From Hyphomicrobium sp. (GTDB taxonomy: Bacteria > Pseudomonadota > Alphaproteobacteria > Rhizobiales > Hyphomicrobiaceae): 48,429 nt of DNA. The stretch covers positions 1 to 48,429 of the forward strand of contig JAIEPV010000167.1 in assembly GCA_019748215.1 (NCBI GenBank), in the 5' to 3' direction. The notes below the pieces were generated by a model. It saw nothing but the letters and a program-made list of their open reading frames with translations. It was not told the DNA's origin and did not search any database. Shown in pieces: positions 15,367 through 24,157 of the stretch. Numbering within the stretch: the stretch's first letter is position 1; every line of letters starts with the position of its first letter. The translations under genes and the position numbers were made by a program.

Positions 15367-16122
15367 ATGATGCGTCTCACGCTTACAGCCGTTGCCTTTA
15401 TGGCGATCGGTTTTTCAGCGCCCGCCTACGCGTTCCATCCATTCGACGAAACATACGGCTACGTTTCGCCGCGCGAGGCCGCAAAAGAAGCAGCGCGCAA
15501 AGCAGCCAAGTCTTCCGCTGAACCGTTTTTTGGCAGCCCGTCGGCGAAGTCGAATTCCGCCTCTGGTAAGTCATCCAAGAAATATGCGAAGGGCCCTAAG
15601 GTTCTGAGTGGCGGCGGCAAGCCACACGTCTCGCCGACGGCACCGCAGACCGTTTCATTTCCAAACAGCTACGGCTCCGGCACGATCGTCATCGATACGG
15701 CCGGACGGCGATTGTATTTCGTGAAGTCGTCCTCGTCGGCGTACAGCTATCCGATTGCGGTTGGACGCCAGGGCTTCACATGGACCGGCACGCAAAAGAT
15801 CTCGCGTAAGGTCGACTGGCCGGATTGGCGTCCACCGGCTGAAATGCTTGCTCGCAAGCCTGAGTTGCCGGAATTGATGGAAGGCGGAAAGCGCAACCCT
15901 CTCGGCGCCAAGGCGCTTTATCTCGGCAACTCGCTGTATCGCATCCACGGCACGAACGATGCTTCGACGATCGGACAAGCGGCATCTTCGGGCTGTTTCC
16001 GCATGACCAATGGCCACGTCACGCATCTGGCCAACATCGCGGGCGTTGGCACGACGGTCATCGTCAAAGGCAAGTTGCCGAGCACGATCGCCAAGGCTGC
16101 GAAGGCCGGATCGCAAAGTTGA
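15367..16122 (+). CDS. Exported L,D-transpeptidase (YkuD domain)
   Basis: A 251-residue periplasmic enzyme expected to form 3-3 peptidoglycan crosslinks or attach proteins to the wall. It has a signal peptide (MMRLTLTAVAFMAIGFSAPAYA, cleavage before FHPF), a basic Ser/Lys/Ala-rich linker (about 40-95), and then the YkuD domain. IVIDTAGRRLYFVKSS opens the domain, PIAVGRQGFTWTG follows, and the active site is IHGTNDASTIGQAASSGCFR with the catalytic Cys. The motif reads SSGCFR where SHGCIR or SHGCVR is usual, a modest variation. GAGGA at 15354-15358, eight bases before ATG 15367, decides the start. It converges on a small membrane-protein gene only five bases away. Confidence 0.92.
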   Translation: MMRLTLTAVAFMAIGFSAPAYAFHPFDETYGYVSPREAAKEAARKAAKSSAEPFFGSPSAKSNSASGKSSKKYAKGPKVLSGGGKPHVSPTAPQTVSFPNSYGSGTIVIDTAGRRLYFVKSSSSAYSYPIAVGRQGFTWTGTQKISRKVDWPDWRPPAEMLARKPELPELMEGGKRNPLGAKALYLGNSLYRIHGTNDASTIGQAASSGCFRMTNGHVTHLANIAGVGTTVIVKGKLPSTIAKAAKAGSQS

Positions 16123-16127
16123 GTGCG

Positions 16128-16328
16128 TTAACGCACGAAAGCGTAGAGCACATCATGCAGCGGTGACGGCCCCGCCATGAGATCAATGCCCAACGCCGAC
16201 TTTGCGAGATAGAGGGCTGCGATGGCTGGAACCGCAAAAGCAATCGCGACCAGCGAAACAATGATCGCTTCGGTCCAACCCATCGGTCGGGCCGGAGCGA
16301 TCGCGTTCATAAAAGCGGTCGAAACCAT
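16128..16328 (-). CDS. Small hypothetical membrane protein (66 aa)
   Basis: A 66-residue protein with one long hydrophobic segment (AIIVSLVAIAFAVPAIAALY, about 21-40) and a conserved-looking tail GIDLMAGPSPLHDVLYAFVR. There is no signal cleavage site; it is probably a single-pass inner-membrane protein with a cytosolic N terminus (MVSTAFMNAIAPARPMGW). Its end lies five bases from the convergent transpeptidase stop. The GIDL-containing tail is shared in a weak way with the 61-residue protein at 10047-10232. The function is unknown. Confidence 0.6.
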   Translation of the reverse strand: MVSTAFMNAIAPARPMGWTEAIIVSLVAIAFAVPAIAALYLAKSALGIDLMAGPSPLHDVLYAFVR

Positions 16329-16408
16329 GTTGGCTCGCAGTTATTGATCGATCCTGGGACTGACAAAGCAAATCCGGGGCCAACGCAGCCTAGCGATTTC
16401 TGAGTTCT

Positions 16409-17746
16409 TTATAGGTGGACTGAGGGTTCGAGAAAACGCACTGGCTCGCCGGTGGCCGGGCCTGCAATCTCGCCCTCCCACATCACGCGCTGTCCGCGAA
16501 CCACGGTGCCAACCGGCCAGCCGGTGACGCCGACCCCGTCGTAAGGCGTCCAGCCGCAGCGGCTTTCGATCCATGAATTGCTGATGGTTCGCTGATGCTT
16601 CATGTCGACAACGGTCAGATCGGCATCGTATCCAACGGCGATCCGGCCTTTGCCAACGAGACCGAAGATGCGTTGCGGGCCGTGGCTCGTCAGATCGACC
16701 AGCCGCTGAAGCGATAGGCGTCCCGCATTGACGTGGTCGAGCATGATCGGCACGAGCGTCTGCACACCGGTCATGCCGGAGTGCGTGTCGGGATAGGCGT
16801 GATCTTTTTCTTCGCGAAGATGCGGAGCGTGATCTGAGCCAAGGACATCGACGATGCCGTTTTCGATACCGTGCCAAATCGCAGCCCGGTGAGCCGCATC
16901 GCGCACGGGTGGGTTCATCTGCGCGTAGGCGCCGAGCCGTTCATAGCAGTCGGGTGACGCCAACGTCAGATGATGCGGCGTCACCTCGACACTAGCGTAA
17001 GCTTTATGATGGCCGAGAAATGCAATCTCTTCACCCGTCGAGATATGCAGCACATGCACGCGTTTGCGGTGCTTTTCGGCCAACCCGACGAGACGCTTGG
17101 TGGCGATCAGTGCGACCTCGATATCGCGCCATTCAGGATGGGACGAGGGATCGCCAGCGCGACGCAGGTGCATGCGCGACTTCAATCGGGCTTCATCTTC
17201 GGCGTGAAACGACGCGCGTCGCGACAGCGCCGCAATGATGCCCTCAAGCGTCGGCTCATCGTCAACCAGCAGATCGCCGGTCGAAGACCCCATGAAAACT
17301 TTGATGCCCGCCGAACCTTCGAGACGTTCAAGCGACGGAATTTCCGCAATGTTGTCGCGCGTTCCGCCGACAAAAAAGGCAAAGTCGCAGAACATACGAT
17401 GCCGGGCGCGGCTCACTTTATCGGCCAGCGTCGCAGCCGATGTGGTCAGCGGCTTGGTGTTTGGCATTTCGAAAACCGCCGTGACGCCGCCCGCGACCGC
17501 CGCCCGGCTGCCGGTCTGCAGATCTTCCTTGTGTTCGAGGCCCGGCTCCCGGAAATGCACCTGACTGTCGATGACGCCGGGCAGAATATGCAGCCCGCGC
17601 GCGTCCATCGTCGACACAGCCTTGGCGTTGGCCAGAGTGCCGATCGCTGCGATGCGGCCGGCAGTCACGGCAATATCGCGGATGCCCACGCCGTCATGAT
17701 TGACGACAGTGCCGCCTTTGATGATCAGGTCGTAGGTGACAGTCAT
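16409..17746 (-). CDS. pyrC: Dihydroorotase
   Basis: A 445-residue amidohydrolase that closes carbamoyl-aspartate to dihydroorotate in pyrimidine synthesis. It shows LPGVIDSQVHFREPGLEHKE (metal-binding His pair), GVTAVFEMPNT, GIKVFMGSSTGD with the Lys that is carboxylated in long-type dihydroorotases, VEVTPHHL, NPPVRD, and the catalytic LGSDHAPH. The length and HFREPG pattern fit the long, TIGR00857-type group; allantoinase and other hydrolases share the fold, but EMPNT and the DHAPH region favour dihydroorotase. The start is ATG 17746 (MTVTYDLIIKGGTVV); an in-frame extension to 17854 would run into the divergent ygfZ gene. No pyrB or plsY is adjacent. Confidence 0.85.
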   Translation of the reverse strand: MTVTYDLIIKGGTVVNHDGVGIRDIAVTAGRIAAIGTLANAKAVSTMDARGLHILPGVIDSQVHFREPGLEHKEDLQTGSRAAVAGGVTAVFEMPNTKPLTTSAATLADKVSRARHRMFCDFAFFVGGTRDNIAEIPSLERLEGSAGIKVFMGSSTGDLLVDDEPTLEGIIAALSRRASFHAEDEARLKSRMHLRRAGDPSSHPEWRDIEVALIATKRLVGLAEKHRKRVHVLHISTGEEIAFLGHHKAYASVEVTPHHLTLASPDCYERLGAYAQMNPPVRDAAHRAAIWHGIENGIVDVLGSDHAPHLREEKDHAYPDTHSGMTGVQTLVPIMLDHVNAGRLSLQRLVDLTSHGPQRIFGLVGKGRIAVGYDADLTVVDMKHQRTISNSWIESRCGWTPYDGVGVTGWPVGTVVRGQRVMWEGEIAGPATGEPVRFLEPSVHL

Positions 17747-17841
17747 GGCGCTCGTCCTTGCAGCGGGGACTGACGGTCTTGCGTTCAGCCGACCTCCCGC
17801 ATACGTAACTCGTGCCATTCTTGCAATGATCGAGACACGAC

Positions 17842-18762
17842 ATGAGCGCCGCAAAAGTTGCCCGCCTGCACGATCGCGGTGTCGTCAGCGTGATCGGCCC
17901 CAACGCCGGCCAATTCTTGCAGGGCTTGATTACCAACGACATGGCGGCGTTTGAAAACGGTGCGGCGGCCATCCATGCGGGCCTGCTGTCGCCGCAGGGA
18001 AAAATTCTGTTCGACGTCTTTGTCGTGCAGTCGCCTGGCGGATTCGTGCTCGAAATCGCGCGCGAAAAACTCGCCGACTTCGTAAAGCGGCTGACGATGT
18101 ACAAGTTGCGGGCCGACGTGACGATCGACGACGCCAGTGCCGATTTCCAAGTGCTGGCATTGTGGGGCGAAGATGCGTCCTCATCGGGTGAAACGGTGAA
18201 GACAATCGCCTTCGGTGATCCGCGCGTGCCGGCGTTGGGCCGGCGCATTCTCGCCGAGGCGCGTTTTGCATCTGACATCGCGTCGGCAACCAACGGCGTC
18301 GAAACCGATCCCAATGACTACCACGCGCACCGCATCGCACTCGGAGTTCCGGAAGGCGGCAAAGACTTTGCGTTCGGCGATACGTTTGCGCACGAAGCTG
18401 ATTTCGATCTGTTCCACGGCGTGTCATTCACCAAAGGCTGTTACGTTGGCCAGGAGGTCGTCGCGCGCATGCAGAACAAGTCGATCATTCGCAAGCGCGT
18501 CGTCGGCATCGCCGCAGCAGCATCGCTGACGTCGGGTGCAGATATTATGTTGGGTGATGTTGTCATCGGCCGCGTCGGCTCAGTTGCAGGCCAACGTGGC
18601 CTCGCATTGATCCGGCTGGATCGGGCTGCTGAGGCTGTTGATAAAGGCACTGCGCTGACAGCCGATGATCATCCGATCGATGTCGATGCGGATGCGATCC
18701 ACCGGTATCGGGCGTCCGCTGCGGCCAGATCGGCCGTCGCTGAACTGCCGCGCCGGGAGTGA
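17842..18762 (+). CDS. ygfZ: YgfZ/GcvT-domain iron-sulfur cluster assembly protein
   Basis: A 306-residue folate-dependent protein that helps build or repair Fe-S enzymes (the IBA57/YgfZ family). The key motif KGCYVGQEVVARM, with its reactive Cys, is at about residue 200. The N-terminal part has VIGPNAGQFLQGLITNDM and LLSPQGKILFDVFV, typical of the GcvT-like fold. Family length is normal. It is divergent from pyrC (95 bases between starts), and its stop lies four bases before the tag start, so ygfZ, tag and the HD hydrolase gene look like one operon. Confidence 0.92.
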   Translation: MSAAKVARLHDRGVVSVIGPNAGQFLQGLITNDMAAFENGAAAIHAGLLSPQGKILFDVFVVQSPGGFVLEIAREKLADFVKRLTMYKLRADVTIDDASADFQVLALWGEDASSSGETVKTIAFGDPRVPALGRRILAEARFASDIASATNGVETDPNDYHAHRIALGVPEGGKDFAFGDTFAHEADFDLFHGVSFTKGCYVGQEVVARMQNKSIIRKRVVGIAAAASLTSGADIMLGDVVIGRVGSVAGQRGLALIRLDRAAEAVDKGTALTADDHPIDVDADAIHRYRASAAARSAVAELPRRE

Positions 18763-18766
18763 CGCG

Positions 18767-19375
18767 ATGGGATCTCCGTCGATCACGCGCTGTTCGTGGC
18801 CCGGCATCGAAGATCCGCTCTATGCGCGCTATCACGATACGGAATGGGGTGTCCCGCTCACCGACAGTCAGGCGCTGTTTGAAAAAATCGTGTTGGAAGG
18901 CTTTCAGGCGGGATTGTCTTGGCTGACAATCCTCAGAAAGCGCGAAAATTTTCGGCGCGCCTTCGATCAGTTCGATGCCGACAAGGTCGCGAAATACCAG
19001 GCGAAGGACGTAACGCGACTCATGGACGACGCCGGCATCGTTCGTAATCTCGCAAAAATCGAAGCGACGATCGACAACGCCAAAGCCTACATCGCAATCA
19101 GCGCGCGCCAGTCCTTCGCTTCATTCATTTGGAGCCATCTCGACGGCCCGCCCATTCAAAACACCCTTGCCTCATATCGCGATGCGCCCAGCCAAACCGA
19201 GCTTTCAAAGCACCTCAGTCGAAGCCTTAAGGCCGAAGGCTTTCGCTTCGTCGGACCGACCACTGTCTATGCCTTCATGCAGTCGTCGGGCATGACGAAT
19301 GATCATCTCGTGACGTGTCCGCGCCATTCCGCGTGCCGCAAATTGCAACTCGCGTTGAAGGTTCCGATACGATGA
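18767..19375 (+). CDS. tag: DNA-3-methyladenine glycosylase I
   Basis: The 202-residue base-excision enzyme removes 3-methyladenine from alkylated DNA. It has the N-terminal ITRCSWPGIEDPLYARYHDT with zinc-binding Cys and His, EWGVPLTDSQALFEKIVLEG, FQAGLSWLTILRKRENFR, and the C-terminal NDHLVTCPRH with the other His and Cys zinc ligands. VGPTTVYAFMQSSGMTNDH is the usual family block. ATG 18767 follows GGGAG closely; a longer frame from 18665 overlaps ygfZ and is rejected. The stop overlaps the next start by four bases (ATGA, 19372-19375). Confidence 0.95.
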   Translation: MGSPSITRCSWPGIEDPLYARYHDTEWGVPLTDSQALFEKIVLEGFQAGLSWLTILRKRENFRRAFDQFDADKVAKYQAKDVTRLMDDAGIVRNLAKIEATIDNAKAYIAISARQSFASFIWSHLDGPPIQNTLASYRDAPSQTELSKHLSRSLKAEGFRFVGPTTVYAFMQSSGMTNDHLVTCPRHSACRKLQLALKVPIR

Positions 19376-19986
19376 CAGTGCCAGACATGCCGAAATCGCC
19401 GCCGCGCGCCTGGCAACGCATGCTGTCGGGGCGAAGGCTGGATTTATTGCATCCGTCACCCGACGATATCGAAATCGAGGATATTGCACACGGGCTTGCC
19501 CGCGTTGCGCGCTGGAATGGCCAGACTGTCGGCGAGCACGCGTTTTCCGTCGCGCAACATTGCCTCGTCGTTACCGAGATCGTGGCCGAGTTGCATGCCG
19601 ATGCGTCGCGACAGTTTTTGCGGGCGGCGCTCCTGCATGATGCCGCTGAATATGTCATCGGTGATTTGATCAGCCCATTCAAAGCGGCCATCGGACTGGA
19701 TTACAGGGCATTCGAAACACGCCTGTTGTCAGCCATTCACGAGCGCTTCGCAGTCACCGATCTTAGCGACGCGATGCGCGTCGCCATCAAGAACGCCGAT
19801 CGAATCGCGGCGTTTTACGAGGCGACGACATTAGCGGGCTTTGAAATCGTCGAAGCCCGAACGTATTTTGGCCATGCTTCAATTCCGCATAATTTAGTCC
19901 GGCAATTGGAAAATCTGGCCGCATGGCCAGCAAATACGGCTCAATCCACTTATCTCTCGATATACGATAAGATAGCCGATATTTGA
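19372..19986 (+). CDS. HD-domain phosphohydrolase (YfbR-like)
   Basis: A 204-residue metal-dependent HD hydrolase. After MTVPDMPKSPPRAWQRMLSG come the HD motifs: WNGQTVGEHAFSVAQHC (first His), RAALLHDAAEYVIGDLISP (His-Asp plus Glu) and KNADRIAAFYEA (final Asp). The spacing is like YfbR and related 5'-nucleotidases that act on deoxynucleoside monophosphates; other HD phosphohydrolases of this length exist, so the substrate is open. Translation is coupled to tag through the ATGA overlap, so the start is secure. The nadQ-like gene follows 110 bases later. Confidence 0.87.
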   Translation: MTVPDMPKSPPRAWQRMLSGRRLDLLHPSPDDIEIEDIAHGLARVARWNGQTVGEHAFSVAQHCLVVTEIVAELHADASRQFLRAALLHDAAEYVIGDLISPFKAAIGLDYRAFETRLLSAIHERFAVTDLSDAMRVAIKNADRIAAFYEATTLAGFEIVEARTYFGHASIPHNLVRQLENLAAWPANTAQSTYLSIYDKIADI

Positions 19987-20067
19987 AATTGGGTCCTTTT
20001 TGCGGCATTCAGCGGGCTTTTGTTGTAACACTAATTCTGAAAATCGCCATGATCGCCCGCTAGCTCG

Positions 20068-20080
20068 GCTCTTGGGGAGC
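20068..20080. promoter_or_regulatory. Degenerate NadQ-operator-like palindrome ahead of the regulator gene
   Basis: GCTC (20068-20071), five bases, GAGC (20077-20080). This keeps the core and spacing of the two stronger sites before nadA but lacks the outer AT/AT positions. It lies 16 bases before the nadQ-like ATG. Eight defined bases can occur by chance, so an autoregulatory site is only suggested. Confidence 0.35.
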
Positions 20081-20096
20081 ACGGGGAAGATACGCA

Positions 20097-21161
20097 ATGA
20101 ATATGGAACTTTCAGGCCGGAGAAAGCCGACGCCCGAAAAATCTCACCGCGCATCTGAAGCGGATGCAGCTGAGCAGTCACCAGTTGGAATAGGCCTTAA
20201 CGCTGCAATCGTTGCCGTCGCTGATGACGAACCGGTTGCACTTGCCGTTCGTAGCGAAGCCGATGCTGCGTCTGCGACTGATGCCCTGCCGTTTGGGCCA
20301 TTCAATCCGAGAGAGCATCGCACACTAGAGGGCGGACTTCGTGCCTGGGTGCGCGATCAAACCGGTTTGGATCTTGGTTACGCCGAGCAACTCTACACGT
20401 TCGCTGATCGCGGACGTCATCTCGAACCCGGCGATCAATCTCCGCATGTCGTTTCGATTGGTTATTTGGCGCTGACGCAGGCGGGCGCGCAGCACGGATT
20501 GACCAACGGCGTATGGCGGAGCTGGTACCATTACTATCCGTGGGAAGACTGGCGCAAAGGCCGGCCAGAAATCATCGCTCGCGACATCGAGCCTCGATTG
20601 AAAGCTTGGGCGGCTCGCACGGTGACGGTATCAGCGGTCCAAAATCCGCTGGCGCGCGCCGATCGGGCACGCATGTGCTTCGGGCTCGATGGTACGGCGT
20701 GGGACGAAGAAAAAGTCTTGGACCGCTACGAGCTTCTCTATGAAGCGGGCTTGGTCGACGAAGCTAAACGAGACGGTCGCGTTTCGGCGCGCGAATGGTC
20801 TGATTTGCCGAAGTTTGGCGTGCCGATGCAAACCGACCATCGGCGGATTTTAGCAACCGCAATCGGGCGGACTCGGGCGAAAATCAAATATCGTCCGGTT
20901 GTTTTCGAACTGATGCCGGACGAGTTCACGCTGTACGAGTTGCAGAAAACGGTCGAAGCCATTCTCGGGCCGCATCTGCATAAACAAAACTTCCGACGCC
21001 TCGTCGAAGGTGCCGGACTGGTCGAGCCGACAGGCGATGTGAAGACGCGGACTGGCGGACGTCCCGCCAAGTTGTTCCGCTTCAGACGCGAAGTGTTGCT
21101 TGAGCGGCCGGCGCCCGGGGTACGCGTCTCGGCTCCGCCCAGCAGGAACGGGACAAACTGA
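20097..21161 (+). CDS. nadQ: NAD biosynthesis transcriptional regulator, NadQ/NrtR-like
   Basis: A 354-residue regulator. Residues about 65-240 form a Nudix-like domain with HRTLEGGLRAWVRDQTGLDL then GYAEQLYTFADRGRH, which parallels the NrtR block REETGL...YLEQLYTF. However, the REXXEE Nudix catalytic glutamates are replaced (VRDQTG), so hydrolysis is unlikely and the domain probably senses a nucleotide. The C-terminal winged helix (about 270-335) has FTLYELQKTVEAILG, KQNFRRLVEGAGLVEPTG and GGRPAKLFRFRRE, again NrtR-like. The first 60 residues are low-complexity. From memory the closest named group is NadQ (COG4111), the alphaproteobacterial NAD regulator. It lies directly upstream of nadABC, with palindromes in between, which supports the role. 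GGGGAAGA precedes the ATG. Confidence 0.85.
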   Translation: MNMELSGRRKPTPEKSHRASEADAAEQSPVGIGLNAAIVAVADDEPVALAVRSEADAASATDALPFGPFNPREHRTLEGGLRAWVRDQTGLDLGYAEQLYTFADRGRHLEPGDQSPHVVSIGYLALTQAGAQHGLTNGVWRSWYHYYPWEDWRKGRPEIIARDIEPRLKAWAARTVTVSAVQNPLARADRARMCFGLDGTAWDEEKVLDRYELLYEAGLVDEAKRDGRVSAREWSDLPKFGVPMQTDHRRILATAIGRTRAKIKYRPVVFELMPDEFTLYELQKTVEAILGPHLHKQNFRRLVEGAGLVEPTGDVKTRTGGRPAKLFRFRREVLLERPAPGVRVSAPPSRNGTN

Positions 21162-21223
21162 GGCTTGCAGTGACGTCGCGTCGTTGGGTCTGGAAAAAGT
21201 TCTGTCTTTGAACTATGTTATCT

Positions 21224-21260
21224 CTATCCAGGAATGCTCTTTTCGAGCATTTCTGGATAG
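21224..21260. promoter_or_regulatory. 37-bp near-perfect palindrome containing an ATGCTC-N5-GAGCAT operator
   Basis: The arms are CTATCCAGGAATGCTC (21224-21239) and GAGCATTTCTGGATAG (21245-21260), 16 bases each with one mismatch, around TTTTC. The inner ATGCTC-N5-GAGCAT recurs in a second palindrome 60 bases downstream (21302-21318). The most likely role is binding of the adjacent NadQ-like dimer; an RNA hairpin in the leader is also possible. Confidence 0.7.
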
Positions 21261-21300
21261 GTGGGTCCGGCGTGAAAGCCGGCTCGTCGCTTGGCTAAGA

Positions 21301-21319
21301 TATGCTCGATTGGAGCATA
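21301..21319. promoter_or_regulatory. NadQ-like operator TATGCTC-N5-GAGCATA ahead of nadA
   Basis: Perfect seven-base arms TATGCTC (21301-21307) and GAGCATA (21313-21319) flank GATTG. It ends 25 bases before the nadA ATG and overlaps the most probable promoter zone (a TTGGCT at 21291-21296 and an AT-rich TAAAAT at 21318-21323). Binding here would block RNA polymerase. Confidence 0.72.
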
Positions 21320-21344
21320 AAATATGCGCGAGGAGTTGGTTGTC

Positions 21345-22406
21345 ATGAGCGGTGATGTTTTGAGCCAAGCAGCATCTTCGTTTGCAAGCCGCCAGCATGC
21401 AAAGGTCGCGCTCCCGTTCGAGTGGTCACCGGCTCTGCGCGCTGAAATGGCGCCGATGTACGACCGTGTGAAGCACGTTATCACGCCAATGGAATGGCCG
21501 CATTACGCGCCGTTGATCAAGGCGATCAATGACCTGAAAGTCGAGCGCCACGCCGTCATCTTGGCCCACAACTACATGACGCCCGAAATTTTCCACTGCG
21601 TCGCCGATTTTCGCGGCGACAGCCTGCAACTCGCCAAGGAAGCAGCTCGCACCGACGCGAAAGTCATCGTTCAGGCCGGCGTGCACTTCATGGCCGAGAC
21701 ATCGAAACTTCTGTCGCCCGACAAGACAGTCCTCATTCCGGATATGCGGGCGGGGTGTTCGCTCGCGGCCTCGATCACCGCTGACGACGTCCGGATGCTG
21801 CGCGACGCCTACCCCGGCGTGCCGATCGTGACTTATGTCAATACATCAGCGGCGGTGAAAGCCGAGTGCGATATCACGTGCACTTCATCCAACGCCGTCA
21901 AGGTGGTCGAAAGCCTCGGCGCGCCGCGCGTCTTGTGTATTCCTGATCAATACTTGGCGCAGTGGGTGCAATCCCAAACCACGGTCGAAGTCTTGACCTG
22001 GAAAGGCGCCTGCGAAGTGCATGAGCGCTTCACCGGCGAAGAGCTCAACCGCTTGCGCGCCGACGATCCGGGTTTGAAGATCATCGCTCATCCGGAGTGT
22101 CCGCCGGACGTTATCGCCGCGTCTGATTTCACCGGCTCGACATCGGCGATGATCAATTGGGTCAAAGACAAGCGGCCGAAAAAGGTCGTGCTCGTCACCG
22201 AATGTTCAATGGCCTCCAACGTTGCCGTTGAAGCTCCTGACGTCGAATTCGTGCGGCCGTGCAATCTCTGTCCGCACATGAAGCGTATTAGCCTCGAAAA
22301 TATCTATGACAGCCTTTTGCATTTGCGCCACGAGGTCACCGTTGATCCCGATGTCGCCGAGCGCGCGCGCCGGGCCGTGGAACGCATGGTCAATTTGACG
22401 AATTAG
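21345..22406 (+). CDS. nadA: Quinolinate synthase
   Basis: A 353-residue [4Fe-4S] enzyme that condenses iminoaspartate with dihydroxyacetone phosphate to quinolinate, the second step of de novo NAD synthesis. It has [13 protein letters not shown] near the N terminus, [10 protein letters not shown], the first cluster Cys in [32 protein letters not shown], the second in [17 protein letters not shown], and the third in [17 protein letters not shown] at 21331-21335, nine bases ahead, points to ATG 21345; an in-frame ATG at 21324 would overlap that site and nearly touch the operator. nadB starts 66 bases later on the same strand. Confidence 0.96.
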   Translation: MSGDVLSQAASSFASRQHAKVALPFEWSPALRAEMAPMYDRVKHVITPMEWPHYAPLIKAINDLKVERHAVILAHNYMTPEIFHCVADFRGDSLQLAKEAARTDAKVIVQAGVHFMAETSKLLSPDKTVLIPDMRAGCSLAASITADDVRMLRDAYPGVPIVTYVNTSAAVKAECDITCTSSNAVKVVESLGAPRVLCIPDQYLAQWVQSQTTVEVLTWKGACEVHERFTGEELNRLRADDPGLKIIAHPECPPDVIAASDFTGSTSAMINWVKDKRPKKVVLVTECSMASNVAVEAPDVEFVRPCNLCPHMKRISLENIYDSLLHLRHEVTVDPDVAERARRAVERMVNLTN

Positions 22407-22471
22407 GAACCGGCATAAGGGCGTTCGTGCCCTTGGCTCACGTCGTTTTCGCTGTGAAAGGCATTGTCGCC

Positions 22472-24157
22472 ATGACCGCAAAGCCGCGCACGACGTCAAG
22501 CAGCCTGAAGGGCCGTCCTCCGGCAACGTCGCGCTTTGCAGCGGCGCAAGCCGAGCCACGTGCTGGCGATGTCGTTATCATCGGCGCCGGACTTGCCGGA
22601 TTGTTCACAGCTTTGAAATTGGCGCCTGTGCCAGTGACCGTCATTGCCGCCGCGCCGCTTGGCGAAGGCGCATCGAGTATGTGGGCGCAGGGCGGCATTG
22701 CCGCCGCTGTCGGCGAAGGGGACAGCACGGACAAGCACGCCGCCGACACCATCGCCGCCGGCGCCGGCATCGTCGACGAGCACGTGGCGCACACCGTTGC
22801 TGATGAAGGCCCGGACCGCATTCGAGATTTGCTGTCGTATGGCGTGCCTTTCGACCGCGACCTTGAAGGCCACTACGTTTTATCGAAAGAAGCCGCGCAT
22901 TCTGAAAAACGGGTCGTGCGCGTCTCAGGTGATCGCGCCGGTGCGGCGATCATGCAAGCCTTGATCGCCGCCGTGCGAGCCGCACCGTCCATTCGCGTGC
23001 TCGAGGGTTATGAGGCCGATGATCTCATTTCAGAGGATGACCGCGTCGAAGGTGTGCGGCTCATCCGCCCCGCAAATCTTGGCAACGGCACCTACGAATT
23101 CGTCCCGGCATCCGCGGTTGTTCTTGCCACGGGCGGTGTCGGAGCTTTGTTCGCGCTGACGACGAACCCTGCCTATGCGCGCGGCGAAGCCTTGGCAATG
23201 GCCGCGCGCGCAGGTGCCATGGTGGCCGACGTCGAGTTCGTGCAATTTCACCCTACCGCGATCGACGCCGACATCGATCCAGCGCCACTGGCCACCGAAG
23301 CTCTGCGTGGCGAGGGCGCGACCCTCGTCAACGCGGCGGGCGAGCGCTTCATGTTCAAGCTCGACCCGCGCGGCGAATTAGCGGCGCGCGACGTGGTTGC
23401 GCGCGGCGTCTTTGCAGAAATCACGGCCGGGCGCGGCGCCTATCTCGATTGCCGGGATGCCATCGGCAGCCGCTTCGCCGATGCCTATCCGACCGTCTAC
23501 GCCCATTGCCTGCGCGCCGGCATCAATCCGGTGACCGATCTCATTCCGGTTGCGCCGGCCGAGCACTATCACATGGGCGGCATCGCCACCGACTTGCGCG
23601 GACGCACCAGCATCAAGGGCCTATGGGCTGTCGGTGAAGTCGCTTCAACTGGGTTGCACGGCGCCAACCGCTTAGCGTCCAATTCACTGCTCGAGGCTGC
23701 TGTCTTCGGCGCACGCGTCGCCACCGACATCAAAGCCAATATCCCGCCGGACCGCACGGGGCACTTCGTCGAGCCGCGTCGCGTGGCCGGCGCGCGGCCC
23801 GCTGATCCGGAGGAACGCGCGATGGCCGTCGCGAAATTGCGAACCATCATGATGACCTATGTCGGTGTGGTGCGGACCGCCAAGGGACTGCGCCGCGCGC
23901 TTGATCAATTGTCAAAGCTCGAAGCCGCCGGTGCCCGCGACAGTGTGTTGGCAAATATGCTGCTCGCAGCGCGTTTGATTACCGCTGCTGCGTTGATGCG
24001 CAAAGAAAGCCGGGGCGGCCATTTCCGCACTGATTTCCCGGACGCTGATCCCCGGCTTGCCGAGCGTACGTTCATGACGATCAGCGACCTCGCGGCAATC
24101 GAACGCAAAAAGCCGCCTCGCGCGGCAGCTTTGGATCTTGCGGGTTGCCGGACGTGA
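22472..24157 (+). CDS. nadB: L-aspartate oxidase
   Basis: A 561-residue FAD enzyme that oxidises aspartate to iminoaspartate for NadA. The N-terminal dinucleotide fold is [20 protein letters not shown] (about 32-51), after a low-complexity leader. Then come [81 protein letters not shown] and [40 protein letters not shown] and SNSLLEA complete the flavin site, and the C-terminal helical domain is intact. The start is ATG 22472 with GAAAGG about ten bases upstream. Its stop overlaps the nadC start (GTGA, 24154-24157). Confidence 0.96.
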   Translation: MTAKPRTTSSSLKGRPPATSRFAAAQAEPRAGDVVIIGAGLAGLFTALKLAPVPVTVIAAAPLGEGASSMWAQGGIAAAVGEGDSTDKHAADTIAAGAGIVDEHVAHTVADEGPDRIRDLLSYGVPFDRDLEGHYVLSKEAAHSEKRVVRVSGDRAGAAIMQALIAAVRAAPSIRVLEGYEADDLISEDDRVEGVRLIRPANLGNGTYEFVPASAVVLATGGVGALFALTTNPAYARGEALAMAARAGAMVADVEFVQFHPTAIDADIDPAPLATEALRGEGATLVNAAGERFMFKLDPRGELAARDVVARGVFAEITAGRGAYLDCRDAIGSRFADAYPTVYAHCLRAGINPVTDLIPVAPAEHYHMGGIATDLRGRTSIKGLWAVGEVASTGLHGANRLASNSLLEAAVFGARVATDIKANIPPDRTGHFVEPRRVAGARPADPEERAMAVAKLRTIMMTYVGVVRTAKGLRRALDQLSKLEAAGARDSVLANMLLAARLITAAALMRKESRGGHFRTDFPDADPRLAERTFMTISDLAAIERKKPPRAAALDLAGCRT

